64,000 nucleotides of DNA, taken from positions 868,001 to 932,000 of the forward strand of contig NC_066579.1 in NCBI RefSeq assembly GCF_024323335.1, read 5' to 3'. The translations under genes and the position numbers were made by a program. This DNA is from Lathyrus oleraceus (Eukaryota; Streptophyta; Magnoliopsida; Fabales; Fabaceae). The stretch's first letter is position 1. Each line of letters starts with the position of its first letter. Of the stretch, positions 44,701-55,859 are shown in pieces. The notes below the pieces were generated by a model. It saw only the letters and a list, made by a program, of their open reading frames with translations. It was not told the DNA's origin and searched no databases.

Positions 44701-45569
44701 CTCCAGATGAAGAAAAAGATGATCAGAATGATGCAGGATCAGGTGAAATGCTCAAAACCAATCCAACCTCTGAAATTGTCAAGCATATTAAAGCTCCTTC
44801 GAATGGAACAACCATTTCTCTTTCCCAAGAGGAATTAGACAACTCGAAGAAGACCAACCTAACAGAATATCTAAAACAATTATGAGTGCAAGAGAAAGTT
44901 CGACTAACAAGTGCTTAAGTTCTTCAACTGTTTTTGGTGACCAGCCTGTTAGTGATCCTACTGATGAATTGTTAAAAAAGATTTAGCAGAAAAGAGTTTG
45001 ATGTTGATTTACTTCAAGTCCTCGAACAAAATCCCTCAGTCAGTTTTGGAATCAAAGATTTGTTGAAACAAATCAACATCTTAACCACTCCTCTTGAAAT
45101 CGCAGATGTCATCTTAGAGCTTGGGCTGCTTATTGACGAAATCACACCAGACTTCAATCGCATGTGGGAAGCTTTGATTAAGATTCATAACAAAATGGAG
45201 ACCCAATTAGCTGAATGGGATGATGCGAGCGAATCTACCAACAAGGTTGCAAAACTGGAACAGAGCCTCGAGCAAAACAAAGAAGAATTTGAGACTTGTG
45301 CCACTAATATCACCTTATGGGAACAACAGATTGAAGAGCTGCAAACCAAAATCCAAAAGGCCAAAGAGCGTCAAAAGGAAATTCATAAGCTCTACCATTC
45401 AAAACTCAAAACTGAAATCCAGGTGGGAGTGCATCATGTCGAACGGACTCAGACCTTGGAAAAAGAAATTAATGTTCTCAATTCCAACAAGAACGTGCTC
45501 GATCGACGCCTGTCACTCTTAAAGACAAAGCATACGCGCATGAAGGATCTTCCTTTATAGATATTTCAC

Positions 45570-47628
45570 TTGATAATATTGTGACTTGTTCAAATTTAAA
45601 TTTCCAAAGATCTGTAATGTAAGAATTCTAGCCATTTTTTGGCGCTTCCGAATTGTATTGATTTTGGCCATTTTGGCATTTCTATCCATTTTCATTTTGG
45701 CTTCAATTTTACATGTAAATTAATCTGTTAGTATTTTCAACTCCTGGAGTGCGGGCTTATATTTTTTTCAAATATTTACCGTCTACTTTCAGGACTCGTC
45801 GATCCTCAACTAACATTTCGATCTCATACGCATTATTAGAAAACAACTGAACAATTTGGAATGGACCCTCCCATTTTATGAACCATTACCCAATGTTCTA
45901 TCTCTTTTATCCATGGGCAAAATCACTTTCCATACTAAGTCTCCAATCAAAAATGAATTGAATTTGACTCTTTTATTATACGCTTTTTTCTACCCTATTT
46001 TTTTGCCTTTTCAATAATTCTAAGGCATTTAACCTTTCTTCATCCAAATCGACCAGTTCATTCAACGTCATGTTCCAATAGGCTCCAAATGGGATTTCAT
46101 TTTGTATTTGAATCCTAGTTGACTGGATATAAATTTCAACTAGTAACACTGCATCGTGTCCAAAAGTCAGCTGAAAACACGTAGAGTTTGTAGCCTCCTT
46201 AGGGGATGTTCGACAAGCCACAAAATTTGGTCCAATGTCTTATGCAAATTTCTTGGCTTTTTCCCTACACGTTTCTTTATTAAACCAATTATAACTTTAT
46301 TTGCTGCTTCGACATGACCATTCACATGAGCATAATAAGGCGTAGATGTCAATAGCTTGATCCCTACTTCAGTAGCAAAATTCTGAACCTTTCGACCAGT
46401 AAATACTGATCCTTGATCAATTGTAATGGTCTATGGGATCCCAAACCTAAAAATTATATGACTTTGGATGAATTCTATCATTTTATCCTGATCAACATTC
46501 ACCAAAGGTATGGCTTTGATCCACTTAGTAAAGTAGTATATACCCACTAGGATGTACTTATGGCTTTTTGAAGATGTTGGTCAAATCTCCCTAACTAAAT
46601 CCAATGCCCAACCTATGAAGGGTTAAGGATTCATAATTGAGTGTAATTCGCTTGCAAGAACATGTTGTATACCTGCATGCCTTTGGCACTTCTGGCATCC
46701 TTTGGCGAACTCGATGTAATCCTTCAACATAGCAGCCTAATACATCCATTGTCAAAACAAAATCCATTTCATTTTTTGACCTACTTGGTGACCCCCACCA
46801 TGGACATCCGACAAAGCCACATACACCTCAGCCTCACTAAGGCACATGAGTAAAACTTCTTCAGGTGTCTTTTTAAATAATTCATTTCCCATAAGGCTAC
46901 AACTTAAATATCTATACATGACTTTCCGCTCTGCAGATGCTGTTAGGTTTCCTAAGTAACCCACTATTGGTTTTCTCCAATCTACATCTGTCAAGTTGTC
47001 GATAGCCAATATTTCAAAGTTCTCGTCATCTGCATATCTCAACTTGGTTGCTTCTAAATCTGTTGGAGACAATCTAGTTGCCATTACCTTCCCTCGAACT
47101 TCGATCATATATTTCACTTTTTCTTTCGAGATCTTATAGCCATAAGCAATTTACGCCAAGTCATTGGCCTCTTGGTTCTTCAGTCGAGGAATGTGTCTGA
47201 TATTCACCATTTTGAACTTTCATAGTAGTCGGCTTGCTATCATAAAGTATATTATCAAATTCTCTTTGACACATTTATATTCCTACGTCATCTGTTTCAC
47301 GACCAGTTCTGAGTCACCCATTATTTCGACTCTAGTTGCCCCCAATTCTAAAAGAATCTCAAGGCAAGCTATCAAAGCCTCATATTCAGCCTCGTTATTC
47401 GAACAAGTCCCTTTGATACTATACTTAAATCTTGTTGGAATTCTATTAGGGGATATAATCAGTATCCACATACCCGTTCCATCTCTGTGACTCGAACCAT
47501 CAAAATACAATTTCCAAGATTCAAGCTCCAAATAGTTTAAGGATAAGGAAATTTCCACGAAAGAGCGATCGACTATGAAGTTTGCAATCACTTGTCCCTT
47601 CATGGCCTTTAAAGGCACTGTAAGACCC
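45570..47628 (-). pseudogene. Element B pol remnant: archaeal-type RNase H and integrase
   Basis: On the minus strand from 47618: MPLKAMKGQVIANFIVD, then the RNase H with LYFDGSSHRDGTGMW, SNNEAEYEALIA and IMGDSELVVKQM (47618-47283). Further down, YLSCSLMGNELFKKTPEEVL and DVHGGGHQVGQKM belong to the integrase zinc-binding part. The core shows WALDLVREI (about 46600), ITIDQGSVFTGRKVQNFA (about 46430) and YAHVNGHVEAANKVI (about 46310). The C-terminal GDLVWKVILPMDKRDRTLG is at about 45930. At least six stops are present, several at expected Trp or Arg codons. Only the 3' half of pol remains because a new LTR starts at 47629. Confidence 0.85.
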
Positions 47629-50600
47629 TAATTTTGACCCTAAGATCCCTCGTGGCATTATATCATTGCATATTGCATTTGCCTCAAGGATCATAGCATC
47701 TTGACTCCTTAACCCTAGGGTTAGGACTTGTGTGAGTTGGTTTGAGACCATCAAGCATGCTTGAATTGTGTATTATGTCTTTTATTATTTTGTTTACTAA
47801 CCAAAAGCACAAAAATATGTCACTAACTTTGTTTGTTTTGAAGCTTGAGCAATCATATGATCCAAGGCTCATAGGAGGCCCCTATGCTCATTGAAGTGGC
47901 CAGATGAAGTTGAAAGCAAGCATGGCAATGGTTCACAAAGCTCTCACTCATCATATATGCCTCCCAAGTATCTCAACTTGCCAATTTAATCAAGATAAAC
48001 CAAAGGGCTTGAGGATTGTTTCCCAAGGCAACCCTAATTCAGTTGTGCATTGACTGTGCCTTGCTCATGAAGCAACCTCAACCCATGATCAAATAAAATC
48101 AAGGGAAGTTATTTCATTCACCATTTTATGCATATTTGAGCTTATGTGAGTATCCTAAATCATCAATTCATTAAGATTTGAGGTTTGGACTTGAGAAGTT
48201 GATCAATCAATTCATCTGACTATTTTGAAATCCACTGAGACCTAATTTTTGATGTGTTTGTCAAATGAAGATTACCCCAAGATAAAAAATGTTCTTAAGA
48301 ACCATATGAACAACTTTAATGTTCATCAAAAATCCATTTGAAACTTGGAAGGTCATCATTCATTTCAGAACATTATAAGTCATTTTGACTGAAACCCTAA
48401 TTTTAGGTCAACTTCCCAAAGACCTAAATCCTTCATTTTTATGATTTTTAGGTGGGATCAAATGCATTGGAAATTTTAGGATGTATAATTCAATTGTTAT
48501 GTTGGACAAAATTTCATAATCCTAAAAGAAACACATGTGATAATACAAAACATTATAGGTCACTTTGGACCAAAGCCATTGAGATGTGAAAAAGTCCAAC
48601 TTCAAGTGCCCATAACTTTCTCATCAAAAATATAAATGATGCAAAATTTAAGTTCAAATTGATTTTATTGGAAAGATCTATAACTTTTATGTTGAAGATT
48701 TTATAATTTGAGGCTTGCATCATTGAAACAGAAGGACTTGAAGTTGATCCATTTTGACAAAATTCACATACACATGTTTTGCACCTTGAACTTCATGATC
48801 AGTTTTCAATATTTTCCCAACTCCAAATGGATTTTTGTTAAACATGACATTTTTTCCTCATGTCAAGACCTTTCCAACCATTACCCACATGGCTATTTTT
48901 CAATTTTGTAAAGGGCATTTTCGAAGAGGAGAAGTTCTTGATTCAATTATGCATAACACATCAAAATTCCACGCACAAGCCAATTCAATCAAATCTACAC
49001 GTCCAAATTCATTTGGCTAATGTTTAGCTTGCATTTGCAATTGCACTTGGGCCTCCCATGCGCCTCTACAGGCCCATGCATGGAGGACCCAACTTCACAT
49101 GCACATGAGAATTCCATTGCTTGCATCATCTCTTGCTATAAATACACATGCCTAGCTTCATTCAAGACCAACCGCAAGGTGCCTGAATTGCTGCAGAACT
49201 GAATCCCTAACCTTCACTCAAAGGAATTTTGCTTTTCTCTTTCAATTTTCAAGTTCAATTTTCAACTACACTGGTTGATCATTGAGCTTCAATTCCTTAG
49301 CCTAGCCTCTTTGTCATCTTAAGAACACACTGCATCAAAGAATTGAAGGAGATCTTGTCATTGAAAGTTGCACTTCAAAGGTTGTTATTCAAACTTTTTT
49401 TGATTCGAAACTCCTTGGATCTTGCTCATTTCTTGTGTTTGTTGGTACCTCTGAAGTCCTCATGTGAGAGGCAATTGATTTGTGCATTTAATTTCATGAA
49501 TTGATCAAGTTCAGTTTGAACACCATAAATTTCTATCTCAGAATTCTCTTCATATAGTGATCTTGAGTAGAAACCAATGGCACAGGGGTGGTGTACATCA
49601 TCCCAGCTTTCCAATGATATAAGGATCGTGCAAAACGATGAAGGTTTGAAAACCTGCAAGTTTGGCCGGAACTGTGAAGCTCACCGGAGAAGACGGTGGT
49701 TTCCACCACCATCCCCACGTGGCTGAGTTCTTTGCCCTTGGATCCATGGGCTCTGATCTAATCTGGACGCTCCAATGTTATGACTTTCATTAATGCAATG
49801 TGTTTCTCTTTTAACCAAGGCCTATCGTGCGCGCGCGTTTACCATCCTTCAGATGCGCCACGCCAATTAATGAATCCATATCTGACGCCTCTGGATTTTT
49901 GACATTTTTAATTTCTGATTTTATTTTCTTTTATTTCAATTGTTTTCAAAAATTCATATTTTCTTCATTTTAAATCCAAAAAATATGGGACCAATTGCAT
50001 TATTTCTCTTTTTAATTCTAGTTTCTAAAAATGATTTTTAATCTTTTTTATGAGTCCATTTAATATTTTTAGTGAATTTTCTCTTTTCTGATCATTTTTA
50101 ATTCATTTAAAATAGTTTCTAATATTCAAAAATGCCAAAAATATTTTCTTAACATCTTTGAATGATGATGAATCTATGAAAAATATTCTCATCAATTTCT
50201 TAATTTATTTGAGATTTATTTGAGATTTTAGTTTAATTATGTTATATTTTCTTCATTTTTAATTGTTTAAAATTAGTTTCTGGTTTCTAAAAATGATAAA
50301 AAAAATTTGTCAAACCTTGTTTGACCTTGTTGAACTTAGGATGATCCATTTGGACTTTTCCAAGTTGATTTGAAATGGATTTGAAGTTTGACCTTTATTT
50401 GTTTATTTTAATTCAAGTATTATTTTAATTCCAAAAAATACCAAAAATATTTTTATTGTTTCTTGACTTCTAAGCTTCATCTCACTTTTGTTTACCATTG
50501 ATTGACTTTGATTCCATTCATGTGTTGATCAATGTGAGTTGCTTATGTTATTTGAATTTCATTTATGTACATTCCATTTCTTCTTTTTCTTCTTCTTTTT

Positions 50601-50869
50601 TCTTTTTGATCAATGAGTTAAAGATTGGTGGTTAGCCTTGACATATGAGGGGCTTAACCTTCTTTGATTCAATTCAAATTCATCTTGATCCAAGATGAAG
50701 TGAATTTATTTGCATTAAGGATAAGTTGCTTCTTGGTCAAGCAAAAAACCTAAATCCATACAAGATCATCCTTCTTTTCTTTTGGCATGACAAGTTGTAG
50801 GAGCTTGACTTACTAGTCATGGTCTCTAACTTGTGTTTGTTGCCTATAGTTTTATTGACCGGCCTCAGA
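47629..50869 (+). mobile_element. Element D: left part of a long LTR (Ogre-like family), interrupted at 50869
   Basis: It begins TGTAAGACCCTAATTTTGAC exactly where element B stops, preceded by ggcac, which would be its target duplication. It is 3.2 kb of non-coding DNA with a TATA box CTATAAATACA at 49136-49146 on the plus strand, about 1.5 kb from the start, as in the very long LTRs of Ogre-type elements. The small ORFs inside show no domain. The Tekay element begins at 50870, so the rest of D should lie beyond the right edge of the window. Confidence 0.55.
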
Positions 50870-52837
50870 TGTAACACCCCGATAATAATAAAATAATTAT
50901 TTGAATTGAGTTAATAATTTAATTATTAATTTAATTAAATAATTGGAAATTTTATTATTATTATTATTTTTTTTGAATTATTATTATTTTGGAATAATAA
51001 TTATTATTTGGAAAATATATATAAGTTGGAATTAAGGAAAAAGCCCAGGGGGAGTAAAAACATTTTCACGTGAAAACAGAGAAATCGTGAAAAAGGAAAA
51101 GGGCAGAGAAGAGGAGAAAGGAGCTGAAGAGCAAAGGTTGAAGAACGGAAAGGCTTGAAGCTCAAAGATTCGCCGGATTGTTAAGGTAAGGGGGGTTTAT
51201 CGTCGATTAATGGGTATTTTGGGATAATATGTCATGGGTAGTGATAAGCCGTTAATTTGACCCTAATTGGGATTTGTAAATGTTGAAATGTTGTTGGATG
51301 AACTGTGTTGAAAGTTGAAATTAAATCGGTATTTGTGTGAGTAATGTTTTCCCGATCGTATAGCTGTTTACGGAATCAGAATCGGAGGTCCGGAAGTCTT
51401 CCAACGGCGGAATTCTGCATTCTGCCGTGTGTTAGCGCAAGAATTGTTGTTTGGTCTGCGTTAACCGGTTAACCCAGGGTGTTAACCGGTTAACACTGTA
51501 TTGAAATGTGAAAATATTGAGTTTTGCCTGCGTTAACCGGTTAACCCAGGGCGTTAACCGGTTAACGCTGTTGCGTTTTGCCAGAAAGTGAGTTTTGCCT
51601 GCGTTAACCGGTTAACCCAGGGCGTTAACCGGTTAACACTGTTGCAGAGTGAAAAATTATTGTTTTTAAATGTGGTGTACCTAATTGAGGGTTGGCCTAT
51701 GTTGCCTATGGTGTAATAGGGATAAATTCCCGCTGTTTTGAGCAGTATATGCAATATTGAAATGTACTAATATTGTGGTTGTTGTTTGGTATAATCTGAC
51801 ATGCTTATGTGATGAAAGATTGATGATGTATAATGATGTACATGATGCTGTGAATGTATATATTATGCATGTATGTGTGAATGGACTGTTGTATGGCTCA
51901 GAGTGTGAGCATATGTTTATTCTTGAATTATTGTTGATGTTGCATTGCTAGATGATTAGCATGCATGGCATAGCCTTCGGGGCTGTAGCTAATTCCCATA
52001 GTGAGGAATTAGTGAGTGAACCATTGTGGGTTGTTGTTGATGTTTGCATACTAGATGATTAATGTGCATAGTCTAGCCTTCGGGGCTGTAGCTAATTCCC
52101 ATGGTGAGGAATTAGTGAGTGAGTCACTAGGTCTCAAATGAGTGGGACTAGTGAGCTTAGTAGCCGTATCTGGAGGGATCGGTGAGCTTGAACTATATGT
52201 TCGAGAATAGTCGGTACCGCATGTGTAGAGTCTCATTGCATAAAAATATGTATGGCGTATAATATGAATGGATGTGTTCCAATATTATACGTGTGTTGTG
52301 TTGTTGTTAAGTATGATTTGAGATTATACTGGTATTGTATATTGATGTTGAGTATGATGTTTAAGCCAATGAGCTATTACTGAATGTGTATTGCAATTAG
52401 GGTGATTGATGTGTTAATTACTTGGCATTACATGTTGTTTTATAATGCTTATTATATTGATTGAGGAACTCACCCTTACAACTATTTTTCAGGTAACGAG
52501 AAATGAGTTGAGTAGAAGCAAATGCTTGGAGTCTAGTGTAGTCTCCCTAGTGGGTCATGCTCTGATAGATGTAACATCGGGCGGGAACACTTTGATTATT
52601 ATTGTTGTTGTGGTTGAACTAAATTACATGTGATGTTACATGTTTTGCATGATTGAGTTGATCTCTATCCGCTGCGTAATTGTGCAAATACTTTATATTT
52701 AAATTAAATAAAAGAGCATGATTGTTATATTGTTTAAATGGTGTGGAATGTTTGTGTGACACCCTTGGTGCACTATTACTCTGATTATATGTTTATTATT
52801 TTAATTAATTTTTGGGGTATTTTAGAAGGGTGTTACA
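50870..52837 (+). repeat. Element E 5' LTR
   Basis: 1968 bp, TGTAACACCCCG...GTGTTACA. It has a TATA-like ATATATATAAG at about 51014-51025 and six GTTAACCGGTTAAC palindromes at 51460-51637. The preceding tcaga is the expected target duplication, whose partner lies outside the window. Confidence 0.95.
51460..51637. promoter_or_regulatory. Six 14-bp palindromes in three pairs inside the LTR
   Basis: GTTAACCGGTTAAC starts at 51460, 51481, 51532, 51553, 51603 and 51624. Within each pair the spacing is exactly 21 bp, and the pairs are 71-72 bp apart, inside a larger repeated phrase. The same six sites are conserved in the 3' LTR at 63727-63904. They contain GGTTAA (GT-box) and AACCGG words, so a dimeric transcription-factor site is possible. 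Confidence 0.9.
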
Positions 52838-52841
52838 TTAG

Positions 52842-52853
52842 TGGTATCAGAGC
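52842..52853 (+). promoter_or_regulatory. Element E primer-binding site (initiator tRNA-Met)
   Basis: TGGTATCAGAGC four bases after the 5' LTR end at 52837. Confidence 0.95.
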
Positions 52854-52962
52854 ATAGTCGGTCGTGTCGAGTCGTAATTATTCTGTTTTCCCTGTACGGG
52901 ATAGGAGTTGTGTAACCCTATCAGTACTTATTGTTTTAGTTTGTTGGGTTTTCAGAATAGAG

Positions 52963-55479
52963 ATGGCTGGAAGAGGCAGAGATGATGCTGCGATTGCTGA
53001 GGCTCTGGGTATGCTGGCTGGAGTACTTGGAGGGAATCCAAATGTTGTAGGAATGGGAGCTGCTCGTCAACTGAGTGAGTTCCAGAAGAACAATCCTCCA
53101 ATGTTCAAGGGAGCATACGATCCAGATGGTGCTCAGAAGTGGTTGAAGGAGATCGAGAGGATCTTCAGAGTAACTGAGTGTGCTGATAACCAGAAGGTCA
53201 GGTTCGGTACACATATGCTGTCAGAGGAAGCTGATGATTGGTGGGTTGCTACCCGCACTGAGTTGGAATCTGCTGGGAATACTGAGATCACTTGGGCTGT
53301 GTTCAGGGAAAGGTTCCTGAGAAAGTATTTTCCAGAAGATGTCAGAGGAAAGAAAGAGATAGAGTTTTTGGAATTGAAGCAGGGTAACAGGTCGGTTACT
53401 GAGTATGCTGCGAAGTTCACCGAGCTGTCAAAGTACTATACTCCCTATAATGAGGCTGCTGGAGAATTTTCGAAATGTGTGAAGTTTGAGAACGGGTTGC
53501 GTCCTGAGATCAAACAAGCTATTGGATATCAGAGGATCAGGGTGTTTTCTGACTTGGTTGACTGTTGCAGAATTTTTGAACAGGATTCCAAGGCTAGAGC
53601 AGAGAGCTATCAGCAGAGGGTTGATAGGAAGGGTAAGAATCAGATGGATCGTGGAAAACCGTATGCAGCTGGCAAAGGTTTTCAGAAGCAGAGTGGCATG
53701 AAGAGGCCTAGTGGGGGAGACTCTAGTGCTCCTGCTAAGTGTTATAGATGTGGTCGGGCTGGACATCGTGTTCATGAGTGTACCAGTGCTGAGATGAAGT
53801 GTTTCAAGTGTGGGAAAGGTGGTCACTTGGCTGCAGAGTGTCGATTGAAGACTGTAACTTGTTTCAACTGTGGAGAGTTGGGTCATATCAGTCCCCAGTG
53901 TCCTAAGCCGAAGAAGGAGAATCAGTCAGGAGGCAAGGTTTTTGCTCTATCAGGTTCTGAGACTTCTGCAGATGATCGTTTGATCAGAGGTACGTGTTAT
54001 ATTAATGGCTTTCCTCTTATAGCTATTATTGACACAGGTGCTACTCATTCTTTTATATCTGTGGATTGTGCTGTGAAGCTTAAATTAGAGATATCTGAGA
54101 TGCGTGGAAGTATGGTGATTGATACTCCTGCAAAGGGTTCAGTGACTACTACTTCGGTTTGTTTGAGTTGTCCTTTGAATATTTTTGGTAGAGATTTTGG
54201 GATAGACCTTGTGTGTCTTCCATTAGTGCAGATTGACGTTATCTTGGGTATGAACTGGTTGGTGTTTAACCGAGTTTATATCAACTGTTTTGATAAGACG
54301 GTGATATTTCCTGAGACTGAGGAAGGGCAGAGTCTGTTTCTATCAGCCAGGCAGGTGAATGAGGAAGTGGCAGATGGGGCAGAGTTGTTTATGCTGTTGG
54401 CAACTTTAGAGGCTAAAGATAAACTAGTGATTCGTGATCTAGCAGTGGTGTGTGATTTTCCTGATGTGTTTCCGGAAGAAGTGAATGAGTTACCGCCAGA
54501 GCGTGAAGTTGAGTTCTCGATTGAATTGGTACCTGGTACTAGACCGATATCGATGGCTCCGTACCGTATGTCTGCTGTTGAGTTAGCTGAATTGAAAAGT
54601 CAGTTGGAAGATTTGTTGGATAAGAAGTTTATTCGTCCAAGTGTGTCACCGTGGGGTGCACCAGTGTTGTTGGTTAAGAAGAAGGAAGGTACTATGAGGT
54701 TGTGTGTGGACTACAGGCAACTGAATAAAGTGACGATCAAGAATCGGTATTCTTTGCCGAGGATTGATGATTTGATGGATCAGTTGGTTGGTGCGAGTGT
54801 GTTAAGCAAGATAGATTTGAGATCTGGGTATCATCAGATACGTGTGAAAACTGAGGATATTCAGAAGACTGCTTTCAGAACGAGGTATGGACATTATGAG
54901 TATTCTGTAATGCCTTTTGGTGTGACTAATGCGCCTGGAGTATTTATGGAGTACATGAATAGGATTTTCCATCCGTACTTGGATCAGTTTGTTGTGGTGT
55001 TTATCGATGACATTTTGGTGTATTCGAAATCTGAAGAAGAGCATGCTGAGCATTTGAGAGTGGTTTTAGGAGTGCTGCGAGAAAAGCAGTTATTTGCTAA
55101 ACTGTCTAAGTGTGAATTTTGGTTAGAAGAAGTTAGTTTTCTTGGTCATGTGATTTCAAGAGGTGGTGTTGCTGTTGATCCTTCTAAGATAGAAGCGGTA
55201 TCTAAGTGGGAAGCTCCGAAGTCTGTTGCTGAGATTCGAAGTTTCCTTGGTTTGGCTGGTTATTATAGGAAGTTCATTGAGGGATTTTCTAAGTTGGCGT
55301 TACCGTTGACGATGTTGACTAGAAAGGGGCAAGCGTTTGTTTGGGACTCAAAATGTGAAGAAGGTTTCCAAGAGTTAAAGAGAAGGTTGACTACTGCTCC
55401 TATTTTGACGTTACCGAGTTCGTCGGAACCATTTGAAGTTTACTGTGATGCTTCATTGTTGGGTTTGGGTGATTGTTGA
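52963..55479 (+). pseudogene. Tekay gag-pol: gag, protease, reverse transcriptase, truncated RNase H
   Basis: The likely start is [18 protein letters not shown] at 52963 (the frame is open from 52864). Gag follows ([39 protein letters not shown]) with three CCHC knuckles ([42 protein letters not shown]; 53740-53905), protease [12 protein letters not shown] (about 54025) and GMNWL. Reverse transcriptase has [44 protein letters not shown] and the catalytic [11 protein letters not shown] (about 55003). RNase H begins with [10 protein letters not shown] and is lost at 55463-55480: the frame ends DC-stop because the sequence jumps into the integrase. The 839 codons up to there are free of stops. 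Confidence 0.93.
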
Positions 55480-55859
55480 CAGGTTGACAAAATCGGCTCA
55501 TTTCATTCCGATCAGAATGGATTATCCGTTAGAGAGATTAGCCGAGTTGTATATTGAGAAGATTGTAAGTTTGCATGGTATTCCGTCTAGTATTGTTTCG
55601 GACAGAGATCCTAGATTTACATCGAAGTTCTGGGAAGGTTTGTAGAAGGCTTTGGGAACTAAACTGAGATTGAGTTCTGCATATCACCCGCAGACTGATG
55701 GTCAGACTGAGAGGACGATTCAGTCACTGGAGGATCTTTTGAGAGCTTGTGTTTTAGAAAAAAGAGGTGCTTGGGATTGTTATTTGCCTTTGATTGAGTT
55801 CACCTACAACAATAGTTTTCATTCGAGCATTGGTATGGCACCGTTTGAAGCTTTGTATG
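55465..55859 (+). pseudogene. Tekay integrase core fragment (5' part), one TAG
   Basis: It resumes with [20 protein letters not shown] in another frame than gag-RT, then [20 protein letters not shown] (second catalytic Asp), a TAG at 55643-55645 where Gln is usual, and YHPQTDGQTERTIQSLEDLL (catalytic Glu). It runs to MAPFEALY at 55856, where element F is inserted. The rest of RNase H, the zinc-binding domain and the first integrase Asp are deleted. Confidence 0.9.

Larger units (their letters stand above)
31087..45560 (+). pseudogene. Extra antisense ORF of element B: plant mobile domain plus coiled coil, split by SIRE insertion
   Basis: It starts MVSKSKNPKDSKKQSSLPVV at 31087. The reading frame is cut at 31157 by element C and resumes at 41723 (LGPKVVGNQQYIPEPPLEKE). 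The PMD core is at 42160-42911: FHFPCGMLTPTLFDIAAIT, DEVSDEEHIAFLALWLS, a frame change at about 42500, then LLSGPYWLLQLWLNATFD and GYVMMYAKRYNFTPSMAPF. A linker with basic/acidic segments (44040-44320) and a C-terminal coiled coil (45060-45560, EQSLEQNKEEFE, EQQIEELQTKIQKAKERQKE) follow, ending in TAG. A possible intron is 44327-44405 (AAG|GTAAAC ... TTGCAAG). Several stops (for example before 42911) show decay. Such PMD ORFs are known as extra ORFs of Tat/Ogre elements, and their function is unknown. Confidence 0.7.
29838..47628 (-). mobile_element. Element B: Tat-lineage retrotransposon (minus orientation), interrupted and truncated
   Basis: In element orientation (minus strand): archaeal-type RNase H and integrase (47618 to about 45750), then a region holding a plus-strand (antisense) PMD ORF, then the 3' LTR (about 30664-29838). 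Upstream pol, gag and 5' LTR are absent: at 47629 another LTR begins. The SIRE element C (31158-41717) is inserted in the antisense ORF. It resembles the published class of plant Ty3-gypsy elements with extra antisense ORFs between pol and the 3' LTR. Confidence 0.7.

Noticed and set aside
47629..50869. Several 60-77-codon ORFs as possible small genes
   Set aside because: AT-rich chance frames within a long LTR. No motifs and no codon bias seen.
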